Notes: generated from the sequence alone by a model not told the origin. DNA of 40,704 bases from CAYMEK01 sp964389305 (GCA_964389305.1 CAYMEK010000039.1:1-40704); one strand, 5' to 3'; shown: positions 24,306 to 33,215, counted from the stretch's first letter. Program-made: numbers and translations.

Positions 24306-24647
24306 CTATCGGGACTTGTCCTTCCGGTAGACCTCTAAAAGCTCTTTCTTCAAAGCCGGATTGTTGTCCAGCCGTATCGAATTCGGCTTTCTGCCTTTCT
24401 TGTAGACGAGATCGACCACCAGATTCAGGTCTTTGCTCAAGCCGTCGCTGTTCAGGTCTTCCAACCCTGTTTTTTTCCAGTACGAGGAGAGCGCCTGAAT
24501 ATAGAGGTCGATCAGATGCTCCGCGTTGCTCTCGTTTTTTTCATTCGTCCAACTGGAAATGGCCTCACGCAGCTTCGAGGTCAGCCTCTTCCCAACCGTG
24601 TCCGTGAACTTATCGTTCAGCAGTGAGTACTTTAGTGAAACTTTCAT
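24306..24647 (-). CDS. hypothetical protein
   Basis: 113 residues, mostly helical by composition, charged (many Lys, Asp, Glu), no Cys, no signal peptide and no recognised motif. The start MKVSLKYSLLND has a GGGAAAGGG purine-rich site 3-12 nt upstream, which supports expression. Ends close to the tRNA-Gly gene on the opposite strand. Not assigned to a family; the lower GC of this gene compared with its neighbours is modest. Confidence 0.65.
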   Translation of the reverse strand: MKVSLKYSLLNDKFTDTVGKRLTSKLREAISSWTNEKNESNAEHLIDLYIQALSSYWKKTGLEDLNSDGLSKDLNLVVDLVYKKGRKPNSIRLDNNPALKKELLEVYRKDKSR

Positions 24648-24752
24648 TTTCCCTTTCCCTAGCTATTGATTTGATATTATCTATGCTTGGCTAAACATAC
24701 TGACGATCGATACTTTTGGCAAATCGTTATCTTCTATTCGCAGCAGTGCAGC

Positions 24753-26138
24753 CTAGCTGAGCAGAGAAATCTGCTCCGCGATGCAATCGAGCATCGCCTC
24801 CTCCCGGCCCGCTTCGTAGATGAGGTGGAAGGTGCCGTAGCGGTTCCTCAGGTAGCGCACGTAACGATAGGGCAGCAAGGCCTGCTCGGGAACGATCCCG
24901 AACGCCGGCAGGTTGAAGGGAAAAGAGGCGTTCTCCAGCACCCGCACCGCGGCGTCCAGCTCAGCGAGCAGCTTTGCGGCCAATCCGGCGATCCGCCGGC
25001 GGTTTTTCGCGATCGCCAGAAGATGCTCCTCCAGGCCCCGCACATCGAGGGTCCCTGCGGCCATCTCCTCCCGCATCCGGGTCCTGAAGGGTTTCACCGC
25101 AGGAGTGAGGGTCTGCTCCCAGTGCGCCTCCGCCTCGAAATGCTCGAGCCTCTCGGAGATATCGAGTTCCAGGGCCGGCAGGCTGCGGTAGAAATCCCGG
25201 TACACTTCGAGCAGCAGCCTGCTGGACAGCCCGACCAGCAGCCCATGCAGCGCATAGCGCCGGTTCCCGGCCGTTCCAGCGGCTTCCCAGAAGTGGGCGA
25301 CGGTGTGCTCGGCCGATGAGGCCGGACGGGAGCTGAGGAGCCCCTGCATGGCGAACCCCGAGGCCAGGATCGCGTCGGCCAGGGAGCGCACCGTGTCGTC
25401 TTCCCCGCTCCTGCCCCGCTCCAACGCCTGAATCGCCCGGCGGGTCGAATCCAGAGCGAGCGCGGCGGCCTCGGGGCAAAGGTATTCACCGGTGATCACA
25501 GAGGACAGGTGCCAGTCCAGGTAGGCGAGATACTTTCCCAGCAGGTCGCCGAAGCCGGCCAGAGACAGCTCTTCCGGGGCCCGTTCCAATACGGACAGAT
25601 CGGCGATAATGACCTCGGAGGGCCGGGCCGGCTCGCTTCGGTGGCCGTTTTTCAGCTTGAGCGCCGAGGTTCCGGAGCTGTAGGCATCCACAGAGGCGGC
25701 CGTAGCCACACACCAGTTCGGGGCATCGAGCCCCTGAGAGACCTTCTTGCCGATGTCACTGATCGTTCCCCCGCCCACCGCAATAATCAAGTCCGGGCGA
25801 AATTCACCCGCCTCCTTTACGAGCGCCGCGATGAGGTCGGGGTCTGTCCGCGGCCTGGGCTGCGCGGGAAGCACGAGCTCACCGAGAACGAAACGGGCCA
25901 GAAGCTGTTTACAGGCGCCGGCAGCCGCCCTTTCGGTATTCTCGTCGCTCAGGATCCAGATGCGAGGGCTGGAGTCGCACAGCTCGCGGACCAGCTCCGG
26001 CAACTGCTCCAGGACCCCTTTTTCGAGCAGCACTCGCTTGACTCCAAGACGATGCTCACGGCCGCAGGGGCAGTCATACGAACCGCCGGTGGAAAACTTG
26101 TCCAGGTACGCTTGGAAGAAATATTTTTGCTGCTGCAT
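24753..26138 (-). CDS. sn-glycerol-1-phosphate dehydrogenase-like protein (AraM/EgsA family)
   Basis: 461 residues, longer than most family members (~350-400). N-terminal CPCGREHRLGVKRVLLEKG is typical of bacterial AraM. NAD-binding VGGGTISDIGKKVSQG lies near 138-153; metal-ligand positions appear as the Asp in LAGFGDLLGKY, the His in EHTVAHFWE and HGLLVGLS. These enzymes reduce dihydroxyacetone phosphate to glycerol-1-phosphate with NADH, the backbone stereochemistry of archaeal lipids. The extra C-terminal ~90 residues are helical. It follows dxs by 29 bp on the same strand. Related 3-dehydroquinate-synthase-like enzymes are the main alternative. Confidence 0.85.
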   Translation of the reverse strand: MQQQKYFFQAYLDKFSTGGSYDCPCGREHRLGVKRVLLEKGVLEQLPELVRELCDSSPRIWILSDENTERAAAGACKQLLARFVLGELVLPAQPRPRTDPDLIAALVKEAGEFRPDLIIAVGGGTISDIGKKVSQGLDAPNWCVATAASVDAYSSGTSALKLKNGHRSEPARPSEVIIADLSVLERAPEELSLAGFGDLLGKYLAYLDWHLSSVITGEYLCPEAAALALDSTRRAIQALERGRSGEDDTVRSLADAILASGFAMQGLLSSRPASSAEHTVAHFWEAAGTAGNRRYALHGLLVGLSSRLLLEVYRDFYRSLPALELDISERLEHFEAEAHWEQTLTPAVKPFRTRMREEMAAGTLDVRGLEEHLLAIAKNRRRIAGLAAKLLAELDAAVRVLENASFPFNLPAFGIVPEQALLPYRYVRYLRNRYGTFHLIYEAGREEAMLDCIAEQISLLS

Positions 26139-26167
26139 CGCCGGACAGCTATTCCCAGGTCCTCAGA

Positions 26168-28072
26168 TCAAAGCGCAGAGGCCGGAATCAGCCGCTTGGC
26201 CGAAACCAGCGCCTGCTCCACCGAAGCGGCTATGTTGCGGGCATCGAGACCGTAGAGAGAGAGCAGCTCCCCTCGGGTCCCGTGGGGAATGAAACGGTTG
26301 GGAAGCCCAAGGTGCAGAAAGGGGATCGCGACCCCCCTCTGCTTCAGGGCCGCAGCCATCTGTTCTCCTACACCCCCCCTGATACAGCCCTCCTCGCAGA
26401 AACAAACCAGGCGGTAGCGGTAGAATAGAGACAGAAGATACTCGATGTCCAGCGGCTCGATAAAACGAAGATTATAAACGTCCGTTTCTATCTTGATACC
26501 CTCCAGCAGCCCCGCCGCCCGGAGGGTTTCCTGGAGCAATCCCCCAAGGGCCACGATCAGGACCTCGCCCTTTTTCCGTCGCACCATGACTCCCCTCCCC
26601 TCCAGAAGCGGCTGGGCGCAGGCCGGAAGCCTCGGGGAACAGGAGGCCTTGGGATAGCGGATCATCACCGGAGCGTTCCTGCTCAGGGCGTATCGCAGCA
26701 TGAGCTCCATCTCCTGGTCGGTACTCGGCGCCAGCAGGGTCAAACCCGGTACGCTGCGAAACAGGGCTATATCAAAGGTTCCCTGGTGAGTCTCGCCGTC
26801 CGCGCCAACCAGGCCGGCCCTGTCCACGGCCAGGACCACGGGCAGCCCCGGCAGGGCGACGTCGTGGATTACCTGGTCTACGGCGCGCTGCAGGAAGGTC
26901 GAGTATATGGCCAGCACGGGCTTGAGTCCGGCCCGGGCCAAGCCGGAGGCGAAGGTCACGGCGTGCTGCTCGGCGATCCCGACGTCGAAAAAACGGTCGG
27001 GAAACATGGTCTGGAACAGCCGCATGCCGGTGCCATTGGCCATGGCCGCCGTAATGGCCACGATCCGCTCGTCCTCCCGGGCCAGGGAGGTGATTATCCC
27101 GGAAAACGCCTCAGTGAAGGTAGGGGTGTCTTTGGTCTCCACCTTCCCGTCCACGATGGAAAACGGGGATACTCCGTGGTAGAGAGTCGGATCGCCCTCG
27201 GCCGGCAGGTATCCCTTGCCCTTGACCGTGCAGACATGGACAACCGCGGGTTTGTCCAGTTTCCTTACACTGGTGAGGATTCGAACCAGTAGCCGAATGT
27301 TGTGCCCGTCGATCGGTCCGAAATAATCGAATCCCAGGTCCGCAAACAGGCTCTCCCGCAGAAACAGGACCTTGAATCCCTTCTTCAGACGGTAGATGTA
27401 TCGGATCAGGTCCCGGCCGATCAAGGGAATCTGCTCCACAGCCCTGTCGAAGCGCTTGCGGAATACCTGATACAGGTGCGTTGCGGCCAGACGGCTCAGG
27501 TAGTAGGAAATCGCGCCTACATTGTCGCCGATGGATTTCTTGTTGTCATTGAGGACAATGATCAGGTCCTTACCCATTCCGGCCGCCTGGTTCAAAGCCT
27601 CCAGGGCGATGCCGCCGGTGAGCGCCCCGTCTCCGATGACCGCAACTACCTTGCCCGGGACTCCGGTAAGCTTCTGCCCGGTCAGTATACCCAGGGCCGC
27701 CGAGATCGAGGTGGAGGCGTGCCCGGTCTCGACGGCGTCGTGGGGGCTTTCCTCCCGCTTGGGGAAACCGCTCATGCCTCCCAGCCGGCGTAGTGTCTGA
27801 AAGCGATTTTTCCTGCCGGTTACAAGCTTGTGGGCGTAGCACTGATGCCCCACGTCCCAAATAATCTTGTCGCGGGGCGAGCGAAACACCCTATGCAAAG
27901 CAAGAGTCAGCTCGACGACGCCCAGGTTAGAGGCCAGGTGGCCGCCATTGCTGCTCACCACCCGCATGATCAGCTTTCTGATCTCCTGGGCCAGACGCTC
28001 CAGCTCCGCAAAGGTCAGCCGTCGCAGCTGCTCGGGACAGTTGATCGTGTCGAGAAGCGGCCTCGACTTCAT
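26168..28072 (-). CDS. dxs: 1-deoxy-D-xylulose-5-phosphate synthase
   Basis: 634 residues. The thiamine-diphosphate motif GDGALTGGIALEALNQ with LNDNKKSI is near 150-180, the second half carries EQHAVTFASGLARAGLKPV and DRAGLVGADGETHQG, and the transketolase C-terminal domain ends with HGTRGELLSLYGLDA. It makes DXP from pyruvate and glyceraldehyde-3-phosphate, first step of the MEP route to IPP and DMAPP. MiaA, encoded upstream in the same run, uses DMAPP to modify tRNA. Six nucleotides after the flgH-like gene. Confidence 0.96.
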   Translation of the reverse strand: MKSRPLLDTINCPEQLRRLTFAELERLAQEIRKLIMRVVSSNGGHLASNLGVVELTLALHRVFRSPRDKIIWDVGHQCYAHKLVTGRKNRFQTLRRLGGMSGFPKREESPHDAVETGHASTSISAALGILTGQKLTGVPGKVVAVIGDGALTGGIALEALNQAAGMGKDLIIVLNDNKKSIGDNVGAISYYLSRLAATHLYQVFRKRFDRAVEQIPLIGRDLIRYIYRLKKGFKVLFLRESLFADLGFDYFGPIDGHNIRLLVRILTSVRKLDKPAVVHVCTVKGKGYLPAEGDPTLYHGVSPFSIVDGKVETKDTPTFTEAFSGIITSLAREDERIVAITAAMANGTGMRLFQTMFPDRFFDVGIAEQHAVTFASGLARAGLKPVLAIYSTFLQRAVDQVIHDVALPGLPVVLAVDRAGLVGADGETHQGTFDIALFRSVPGLTLLAPSTDQEMELMLRYALSRNAPVMIRYPKASCSPRLPACAQPLLEGRGVMVRRKKGEVLIVALGGLLQETLRAAGLLEGIKIETDVYNLRFIEPLDIEYLLSLFYRYRLVCFCEEGCIRGGVGEQMAAALKQRGVAIPFLHLGLPNRFIPHGTRGELLSLYGLDARNIAASVEQALVSAKRLIPASAL

Positions 28073-28078
28073 GATTAC

Positions 28079-28843
28079 CTAAAACAATACGTCCACCAGA
28101 CGATTGATGTAGATAAGGAAAAGCTCCATCTTTTTCCGGTCGGAAAGCTGATAGGTTGCTCTCTCCTGAGTGACGGGGGCCTGGGGCGCGGCCGTCGCAG
28201 CAGCCCCGGCCGCGGGCTGCGGACCCGGCGCCGGCGGCACAGCTCCTTCGGCTGCCGGTGCGGCCTGTATTTGCTGGATCACTCTTTCGATATCCGCAGC
28301 CGTGAGCGTCGCCGCGGCCGGCTCGAGGAAGGTGCGGAAGCTGAGCCGAGCGTCCGCGAGCTGGGAAAACGACACCGCCCGCTGGGATCCCAGAACGCCG
28401 GGATCTATCCAGCCGCTTACGGTCAGCAACTCCTCCTTGTTCTCCAGGCTGAGGCCGCGGGAGCCCTGAACCAGCGCTTTGCCGGCTTCGTCTATCTGGG
28501 TGACCCTGGCCGCGATTTCGGTCTGAAGAGCATACTCCTGGCTGCCCCGCGTGGACAGAGTTCCTCCGGTTCGAGCAGCAGGAAGGAAGGAAAACAGGTT
28601 ACCGAACTCTCCCCCCGTGAACTCAAAGGTGATGCTCTTGCTATCGTTCGTAGAAGCGGCAAAGGACAGGGTGGAGGAGGCGTCGATTCGTACGAGAACG
28701 ATATCGCCCTCCTGCATCGCCGTCCTGGCCGTAAGGTAGCCTTCGAAAGCCGGAGCCCAGAGGCTTTCACAGAAAGCCCCCGCAACCGTTGTCATGGTGA
28801 GAACTACAAAAGCAAATAATAAACCGTATCGAAATGCCTTCAT
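28079..28843 (-). CDS. FlgH-like (flagellar L-ring-related) exported protein
   Basis: 254 residues with a signal peptide (hydrophobic residues ~7-23, cleavage near AGA). Residues ~40-180 follow the FlgH pattern: EGDIVLVRIDASSTLSF, then ALQTEIAARVTQIDEAGKALVQGSRGLSLENKEELLTVSGWIDPG, then SFSQLADARLSF. Downstream come a Pro/Ala-rich linker (~195-230) and a helical tail. Spirochaete flagella are periplasmic and generally lack an outer-membrane L-ring, so the protein may have another envelope role or belong to a lineage keeping ring remnants. Lies between the 29-residue gene and dxs rather than with other flagellar genes. Confidence 0.75.
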   Translation of the reverse strand: MKAFRYGLLFAFVVLTMTTVAGAFCESLWAPAFEGYLTARTAMQEGDIVLVRIDASSTLSFAASTNDSKSITFEFTGGEFGNLFSFLPAARTGGTLSTRGSQEYALQTEIAARVTQIDEAGKALVQGSRGLSLENKEELLTVSGWIDPGVLGSQRAVSFSQLADARLSFRTFLEPAAATLTAADIERVIQQIQAAPAAEGAVPPAPGPQPAAGAAATAAPQAPVTQERATYQLSDRKKMELFLIYINRLVDVLF

Positions 28844-28891
28844 TATTCGCGCTCCTACGATAATTATCTGTAGGATGCTGCCATGGATGAA

Positions 28892-28981
28892 CTATTTCTT
28901 CTTGTGCCGGTTCTTTCTCAGCTTTTTCTTGCGTTTGTGCGTAGCGATCTTATGTCGTTTTCGCTTTTTACCACAAGGCAC
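28892..28981 (-). CDS. 29-residue basic peptide, AURKAIP1/COX24 domain type
   Basis: GTG start at 28981 with GGGGAG about 9 nt upstream. It begins MPCGKKRKRHKIATHKR and ends LRKNRHKKK: nearly all Lys, Arg and His. From memory it closely matches the tiny AURKAIP1/COX24-domain proteins annotated in Bacteroidetes and spirochaetes (DUF1713 family, related to a mitochondrial small-subunit protein), so a ribosome-bound role is likely. Easily missed by gene finders because of size. It lies 48 bp before the flgH-like gene and about 190 bp after miaA. Confidence 0.85.
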   Translation of the reverse strand: MPCGKKRKRHKIATHKRKKKLRKNRHKKK

Positions 28982-29173
28982 AGATTCCGCTCCCCTTTCT
29001 CTTCCGGTATATCCAGTATCTACGATAGCCCTGAAAGCAAGAAATTCAAGCAGCCGTCTGGAGCCACAGGCTGCATTGATGGGTCCCGGTAAATATAGCG
29101 ACGTTCATCCGCCCGGACAACCCTCAAACGACGAGCCGGGATGTTCCAATTATGCCGGCAGGCGGACGGTCAG
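28982..29173. other. non-coding gap between miaA and the small basic peptide gene
   Basis: About 190 bp. It holds the ribosome-binding site of the 29-residue gene next to its 3' boundary. No convincing promoter, terminator or further gene was seen. Confidence 0.4.
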
Positions 29174-30121
29174 TCAAGAGCCTTGCCGGTCCGGCAGATG
29201 CGTCGATATGAACTCCTCCATCAGCGAATCGAGTCGCCCGGTTCCCTCAGGATCTTCCCACCGAACTTCGGGCAGAGACTTGAAGAAGGTGATCTGCCGT
29301 TTGGCGTAACGCCTGGAGTGCATTTTGATCATCTCCTTGACCTGGCAGATAGTGAGGCAGCCGCTTCGCATCTCGAAGAACTCCCGATAACCGATGCCCC
29401 GCATTCCAGGGTCTTCGTAGCCGTAGCCCATGCGCAGCAGCTTCCGCACCTCTTCGACCAGGCCGGCGGCGAACATCCGTTCCACCCGCTCGTTGATGCG
29501 CTCATAGAGTTGGCTGCGTTCCCTGATCAACCCGATCAGCAAAAACCTGTAGCTCCGGCGGGGCACGACCGGTCGGGTGAACGAGGACAGAGGCCTGCCG
29601 CTGCTCCGGAATACTTCCAGGGCCCGGATGATCCGGTAGCTGTCCCGTTCGTGCAGAGCGGCACGGGTAACCGGATCGACGCGCTCGAGCTCCTGAAGCA
29701 AAGGCTGGAGCCCGTGGATCTGAAGCTGCCGCCGCAGCGACTTACGGATGCGCAGGTCGCCCGGCGGAGAATCGGGCAACCCATTGATGAAGCTGCGCAG
29801 GTAGTAGGCCGCACCTCCGCAGAGCAGGGGCAGCCTGCCCCGGCCGAGAATCTCTCCGGTCAGCCGCTCCGCTCTGCGCACGAACTCCCCGGCATTGAAC
29901 TGCTGATCCGGCTCCACGATATCAATGAGGTGATGAGGTATTCGTTCCAGGAGTTGTCCGGAAGGCTTGGCGGTACCGATGTCAAGATGACAATACACCT
30001 GCATCGAGTCGGCATTGATGACTTCCACCGGACAGGTTCGGGAGAACAGTCGCTTTATAAAAGCGGTCTTGCCGACCGCGGTAGGACCGAATACGACGAT
30101 CGCAGGCTGCTGGCGGATCAA
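29174..30121 (-). CDS. miaA: tRNA dimethylallyltransferase
   Basis: 315 residues. P-loop GPTAVGKT near residue 12, NADSMQVYCHLDIGTAKPS near 38-56, the PHHLIDIVEPDQQFNAGEF segment and later YAKRQITFF are all MiaA signatures. Transfers a dimethylallyl group to A37 of tRNAs reading UNN codons. The start appears to be TTG overlapping the rpoZ stop (TTGA), so the two are translationally coupled. Confidence 0.95.
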   Translation of the reverse strand: MIRQQPAIVVFGPTAVGKTAFIKRLFSRTCPVEVINADSMQVYCHLDIGTAKPSGQLLERIPHHLIDIVEPDQQFNAGEFVRRAERLTGEILGRGRLPLLCGGAAYYLRSFINGLPDSPPGDLRIRKSLRRQLQIHGLQPLLQELERVDPVTRAALHERDSYRIIRALEVFRSSGRPLSSFTRPVVPRRSYRFLLIGLIRERSQLYERINERVERMFAAGLVEEVRKLLRMGYGYEDPGMRGIGYREFFEMRSGCLTICQVKEMIKMHSRRYAKRQITFFKSLPEVRWEDPEGTGRLDSLMEEFISTHLPDRQGS

Positions 30122-30309
30122 CGTTCCAGCCGATAGCGGACCTTTTCCGTGAGTATTTGTTTCACCGCAGTGGAGACCACCTTGCCTTTATTCGCCTCCA
30201 GCTCCTCATCTCCGGCCAGATGGATCTGAGTAGCCCGCTTGATCATGGCGCTGGTCAGTACGTAGACGTTCTCGTCGTATTTTATCAGCATATCTAAAGG
30301 TATTATCAC
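30118..30309 (-). CDS. rpoZ: RNA polymerase omega subunit
   Basis: 63 residues from the GTG at 30309, preferred because GGGGGAG lies 5 nt upstream; an earlier GTG at 30330 would add seven residues. The sequence IIPLDMLIKYDENVYVLTSAM, IKRATQI, then GKVVSTAVKQILTEKVRY matches spirochaetal omega. It helps RNA polymerase assembly. Followed directly by miaA. Confidence 0.9.
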   Translation of the reverse strand: MIIPLDMLIKYDENVYVLTSAMIKRATQIHLAGDEELEANKGKVVSTAVKQILTEKVRYRLER

Positions 30310-30386
30310 CCTGACTCCCCCGGCTGTCACGTATTACTGGATGTTTTTTGGTTGTGCAGCAAAGATATAATTAAATACGAAAAAGA

Positions 30387-30917
30387 TCAAGCCGGCGGAT
30401 GGCTGAGGGCTTCGACAATCCTCCCGACCACGTAATGCTGGTCTCCCTGCTCGGTGTCCACCACCAACTCCGCGAATCCGTAGTCGTCGATATCGATGCC
30501 GTACAGCTTGAGATAGCGTTTGCGGTCGCGGGTATCTCTGGCCTGTATATCAGGCAACGTCCGGCGCCAGCTCGATCCCTCGCGCCGGGCGATGCGCTTG
30601 GCCCGCACCTCGGCGGAGGCCTGCAGGTAGACCTTCAGATCGGCCCCTTCCAGCAGCCAGATCGCCAGCCGCGAGGCAAGCACGCAGCTACCCTGTGAGG
30701 CCAGCTCGACCTGCCTGCGGTCGAGGTGGCGATCGTACTGGCTGTCCTGCTCGGCCAGGCGGCACAGCTCCTCGAAAGACAACCCTCGTTCCCTGGCCAT
30801 GTCGTGAAAGGTGTAGTTGATCAAGCTGATACCCAGCTTCTCGGCCAACAGCCGGGAAACCGTGGTGTTCCCGCAACCGCTTTTGCCCGAAACGGCTATT
30901 CTTATCTCACTCGACAT
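30387..30917 (-). CDS. cmk: cytidylate kinase-like protein (archaeal/AAA_26 type)
   Basis: 176 residues. P-loop region IAVSGKSGCGNTTVSRLLAEKLG lacks the standard Lys-Ser/Thr pair at the usual place (GNTT), which is normal for this small CMP-kinase branch. Further features are YTFHDMARERGLSFEEL, HLDRRQVELA and the lid RIARREG. It should convert CMP or dCMP to the diphosphate. Overlaps yicC by 11 bp. A 57-nt-plus gap separates it from rpoZ. Specificity is from family resemblance. Confidence 0.85.
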   Translation of the reverse strand: MSSEIRIAVSGKSGCGNTTVSRLLAEKLGISLINYTFHDMARERGLSFEELCRLAEQDSQYDRHLDRRQVELASQGSCVLASRLAIWLLEGADLKVYLQASAEVRAKRIARREGSSWRRTLPDIQARDTRDRKRYLKLYGIDIDDYGFAELVVDTEQGDQHYVVGRIVEALSHPPA

Positions 30918-31773
30918 TACGCAGCTGTTCCCTGATCTTCTCGACCGAGTCTTTGAGGACTACTACGGAGCTGTCAACTTCCGCCAGCAGGTTCTTAGAC
31001 CCGATGGTGTTGAACTCCCGGTTCAGCTCCTGGCAGAGGAAGTCAAGTTTCTTGCCCAGGGCGCCCTCTTCGTCGAGAATCTGCTTGAAGCTCGCCAGGT
31101 GCGATCTGATGCGAACGATCTCTTCATGAATATCGGACTTGCTGAGCACTGCGGCCGTCTCGGCTAGGACCCTGCTCTCCTCCACCCCGTTTCCCAGCAG
31201 CTCTTCGAAACGAGTCCGCAGGGCGTGCTTGATCTTTTCCTCCAGGCGAGGCGCCTGGGCTTCCACTCCGGCGATTTCGCGACGGATCTGCTCCAGCAGC
31301 GCCTCGATGTCTCCACGCGTGGCCTGTCCTTCCTTCTGCCGCAGCCGCTCGAAATCTTCAAATACGGCCTCCAGCAACGGTAGGAAGTCCCGCCAATACT
31401 CCTCCATATCGAGGAATTGGCCGGGTTTCAGGATACCTTCGATTCTCAACAGGTGGGAAAGCCGAATCTTCTCCCTAACGCCGGCCGCGCCGGCCAGCTT
31501 CCTGAGCGCCTCGGCGCAGGCGCGCACGTAGCTCTCGTCGATATCGATGGCGGAAACCCGGCCCACCTCTGTGGATCTTACGTTCAGCTCCACCCTCCCC
31601 CTCAGGATCCGGGCCGAGAGGAATTCGCGGATTCGCTGCTCCAGCGGCGCGAGCTGGGTGGGCAGGTAGATGACGATATCCAGGAAGCGGTTGTTGTAGG
31701 ACTTCAAGGTAACGGCGATGCGACGCTTCTCGTCCTGTTGTTCTCGGTAGCCGAAGCCGGTCATGCTCTTCAT
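30907..31773 (-). CDS. yicC: YicC family endoribonuclease
   Basis: 288 residues starting MKSMTGFGYRE, the family hallmark, with LKSYNNRFLDI and EQRIREFLSARILRGRVEL in the N-terminal YicC domain, and the C-terminal DUF1732 region DIHEEIVRIRSHLASF and KKLDFLCQELNREFNTIGSK. YicC proteins take part in RNA decay. The ATG overlaps the murC stop by 4 nt (ATGA). Confidence 0.95.
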   Translation of the reverse strand: MKSMTGFGYREQQDEKRRIAVTLKSYNNRFLDIVIYLPTQLAPLEQRIREFLSARILRGRVELNVRSTEVGRVSAIDIDESYVRACAEALRKLAGAAGVREKIRLSHLLRIEGILKPGQFLDMEEYWRDFLPLLEAVFEDFERLRQKEGQATRGDIEALLEQIRREIAGVEAQAPRLEEKIKHALRTRFEELLGNGVEESRVLAETAAVLSKSDIHEEIVRIRSHLASFKQILDEEGALGKKLDFLCQELNREFNTIGSKNLLAEVDSSVVVLKDSVEKIREQLRNVE

Positions 31774-33215
31774 GGCTCGCCCTTTCCCAACCTGGCCAGC
31801 AGCTCCCTGCCGATTTTCCAGTTGTCTCCGGCTCCCATAGTCATAAAAACATCACCCCTCTTCAAGATACCCAGCAGGAAGTCCAGCGACTCATCGCTGC
31901 GCCTGAAATAATGTACCTGGGGGTGGTATTTTTTGACCTCAGCGAACAGGGTGCCTCCGTTCACCTTTCCGCGGTTTTTCTCCCTGGCCGAAGCGTATAC
32001 GTCATGCAGCACGAGCAGATCGGCGTCGCCGAAGCACCGCGCGAACTCCGACAGCAGAGCCCTGGTCCGCGAGTAGGTGTGGGGCATGAAATCCACTACG
32101 ATTCTCCGGCCCGGGTAGAAACTCTTCAATCCCGCCAGGGTGGCGGCGATTTCGGTGGGGTGGTGCCCGTAGTCGTCCAGGAACAGCACGCCGGCTGCCC
32201 GGCCTACAGTCTCGCTGCGGCGCCGGCTGCCCCGGAAGCTCTCGAGGGCCGCCTGCATTCGGGGCCATTCGCTCTCCAGAGCCCTGCCCTCCTGCCTCAA
32301 GATTTGCAGGCAGAGCGCGACAGCGGCGGCGGCATTGAAAGCCGAATGCGCCCCCGGTATCTTGAGGACAATCTCCCCCGGTTGTCCGAGAAGCCGGAAG
32401 CGGGTCTCGCCTGCGGCCGTGAGGATATGAACGATCCGGTAGGGGCCTTCCGCCGTCCGGCCGAAGGGCAGCAGCTCGATGTCTTTTCTCTCCCGCCCCA
32501 CCCGTTCGGACACCTCCCGGCTGCCGCTGTCATCGTGGTTGAATATGAGCTGGCCTTGGGCCGGAAGGCGCAGGCAGTAATCCACGAAAGCGCCCAGGAC
32601 ATCTTCGAGGTCCTTGAAGTAGTCCAGATGATCCGCCTCCACGCCGGTAAGGATTACCCGCCTGGGATGGAAATACAGAAAGTGCCGCCGGTACTCGCAA
32701 GTCTCAGCGACAAAGTAGCGATCCCCAAGGATCATGGTCGAACGATTGCCGAAGCTTTCCACCTCGGAGCCCGCCAGCACCGTAGCCGGAACCCCACAGG
32801 CCGAAAGGAGCGTTCCGGCCAGCGCCGCGGTGGTCGTCTTGCCGTGGGTCCCGGCCACTCCGCTCGAATCGCTGTCCTCCGACAGCAGACCCAAGACCTG
32901 CGGATAGGAAAGGATGGGGATACCCCGCGCCGCCGCCTCGATCAGCTCGGGATGCTTCAGCCGGTCATAAGCGGCGGAGTGAACAACCAGCCGCACTCCG
33001 GGCCCTATATTCTCGCGGTCGAAGGATTCGGAGTAGGGAATGCCGAGACGCTGCAGCAGCTCGTCCGTGTAGAAACGTTCGGCCACATCGGAGCCGCTGA
33101 TCACGGCTCCCCTGCTGACCAGGATTTCCGCCAGCGCCACCATACCTGTGCCCTTGATGCCCGTCAGATGGATCTTGTATCCTGAAAGCGTCGCCGGCAG
33201 CCGGGGTAGATTCAT
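31770..33215 (-). CDS. murC: UDP-N-acetylmuramate--L-alanine ligase family
   Basis: 481 residues from ATG 33215 (TTG at 33224 adds three). IHLTGIKGTGMVALAEIL at the N-terminal Rossmann-like part, VAGTHGKTTTAALAG ATP loop near 120, ADHLDYFKDLEDVL, FNHDDSG, GAHSAFNAAAA and the C-terminal DDYGHHPTEIAATL are MurC/Mpl motifs. It joins L-Ala to UDP-MurNAc. Mpl (murein tripeptide ligase) is the close alternative: the GIKGTGMVALA and VESFGNRS stretches have some Mpl character, but length and core operon position fit MurC; this should be checked against a second murC in the genome. First gene of the operon and divergent from nfo. Confidence 0.85.
   Translation of the reverse strand: MNLPRLPATLSGYKIHLTGIKGTGMVALAEILVSRGAVISGSDVAERFYTDELLQRLGIPYSESFDRENIGPGVRLVVHSAAYDRLKHPELIEAAARGIPILSYPQVLGLLSEDSDSSGVAGTHGKTTTAALAGTLLSACGVPATVLAGSEVESFGNRSTMILGDRYFVAETCEYRRHFLYFHPRRVILTGVEADHLDYFKDLEDVLGAFVDYCLRLPAQGQLIFNHDDSGSREVSERVGRERKDIELLPFGRTAEGPYRIVHILTAAGETRFRLLGQPGEIVLKIPGAHSAFNAAAAVALCLQILRQEGRALESEWPRMQAALESFRGSRRRSETVGRAAGVLFLDDYGHHPTEIAATLAGLKSFYPGRRIVVDFMPHTYSRTRALLSEFARCFGDADLLVLHDVYASAREKNRGKVNGGTLFAEVKKYHPQVHYFRRSDESLDFLLGILKRGDVFMTMGAGDNWKIGRELLARLGKGEP

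Noticed and set aside
27830..28819. Long plus-strand open frame across dxs and the flgH-like gene
   Set aside because: It covers two genes with strong evidence on the other strand and shows no motif.
28794..29309. Plus-strand frame of 171 codons near the COX24 peptide
   Set aside because: Low-complexity and composed of the reverse reading of the basic peptide gene and miaA.
31911..33185. Long open frame (424 codons) on the strand opposite murC
   Set aside because: It is an antisense shadow of a high-GC gene; murC has full motifs and the plus-strand reading has none.
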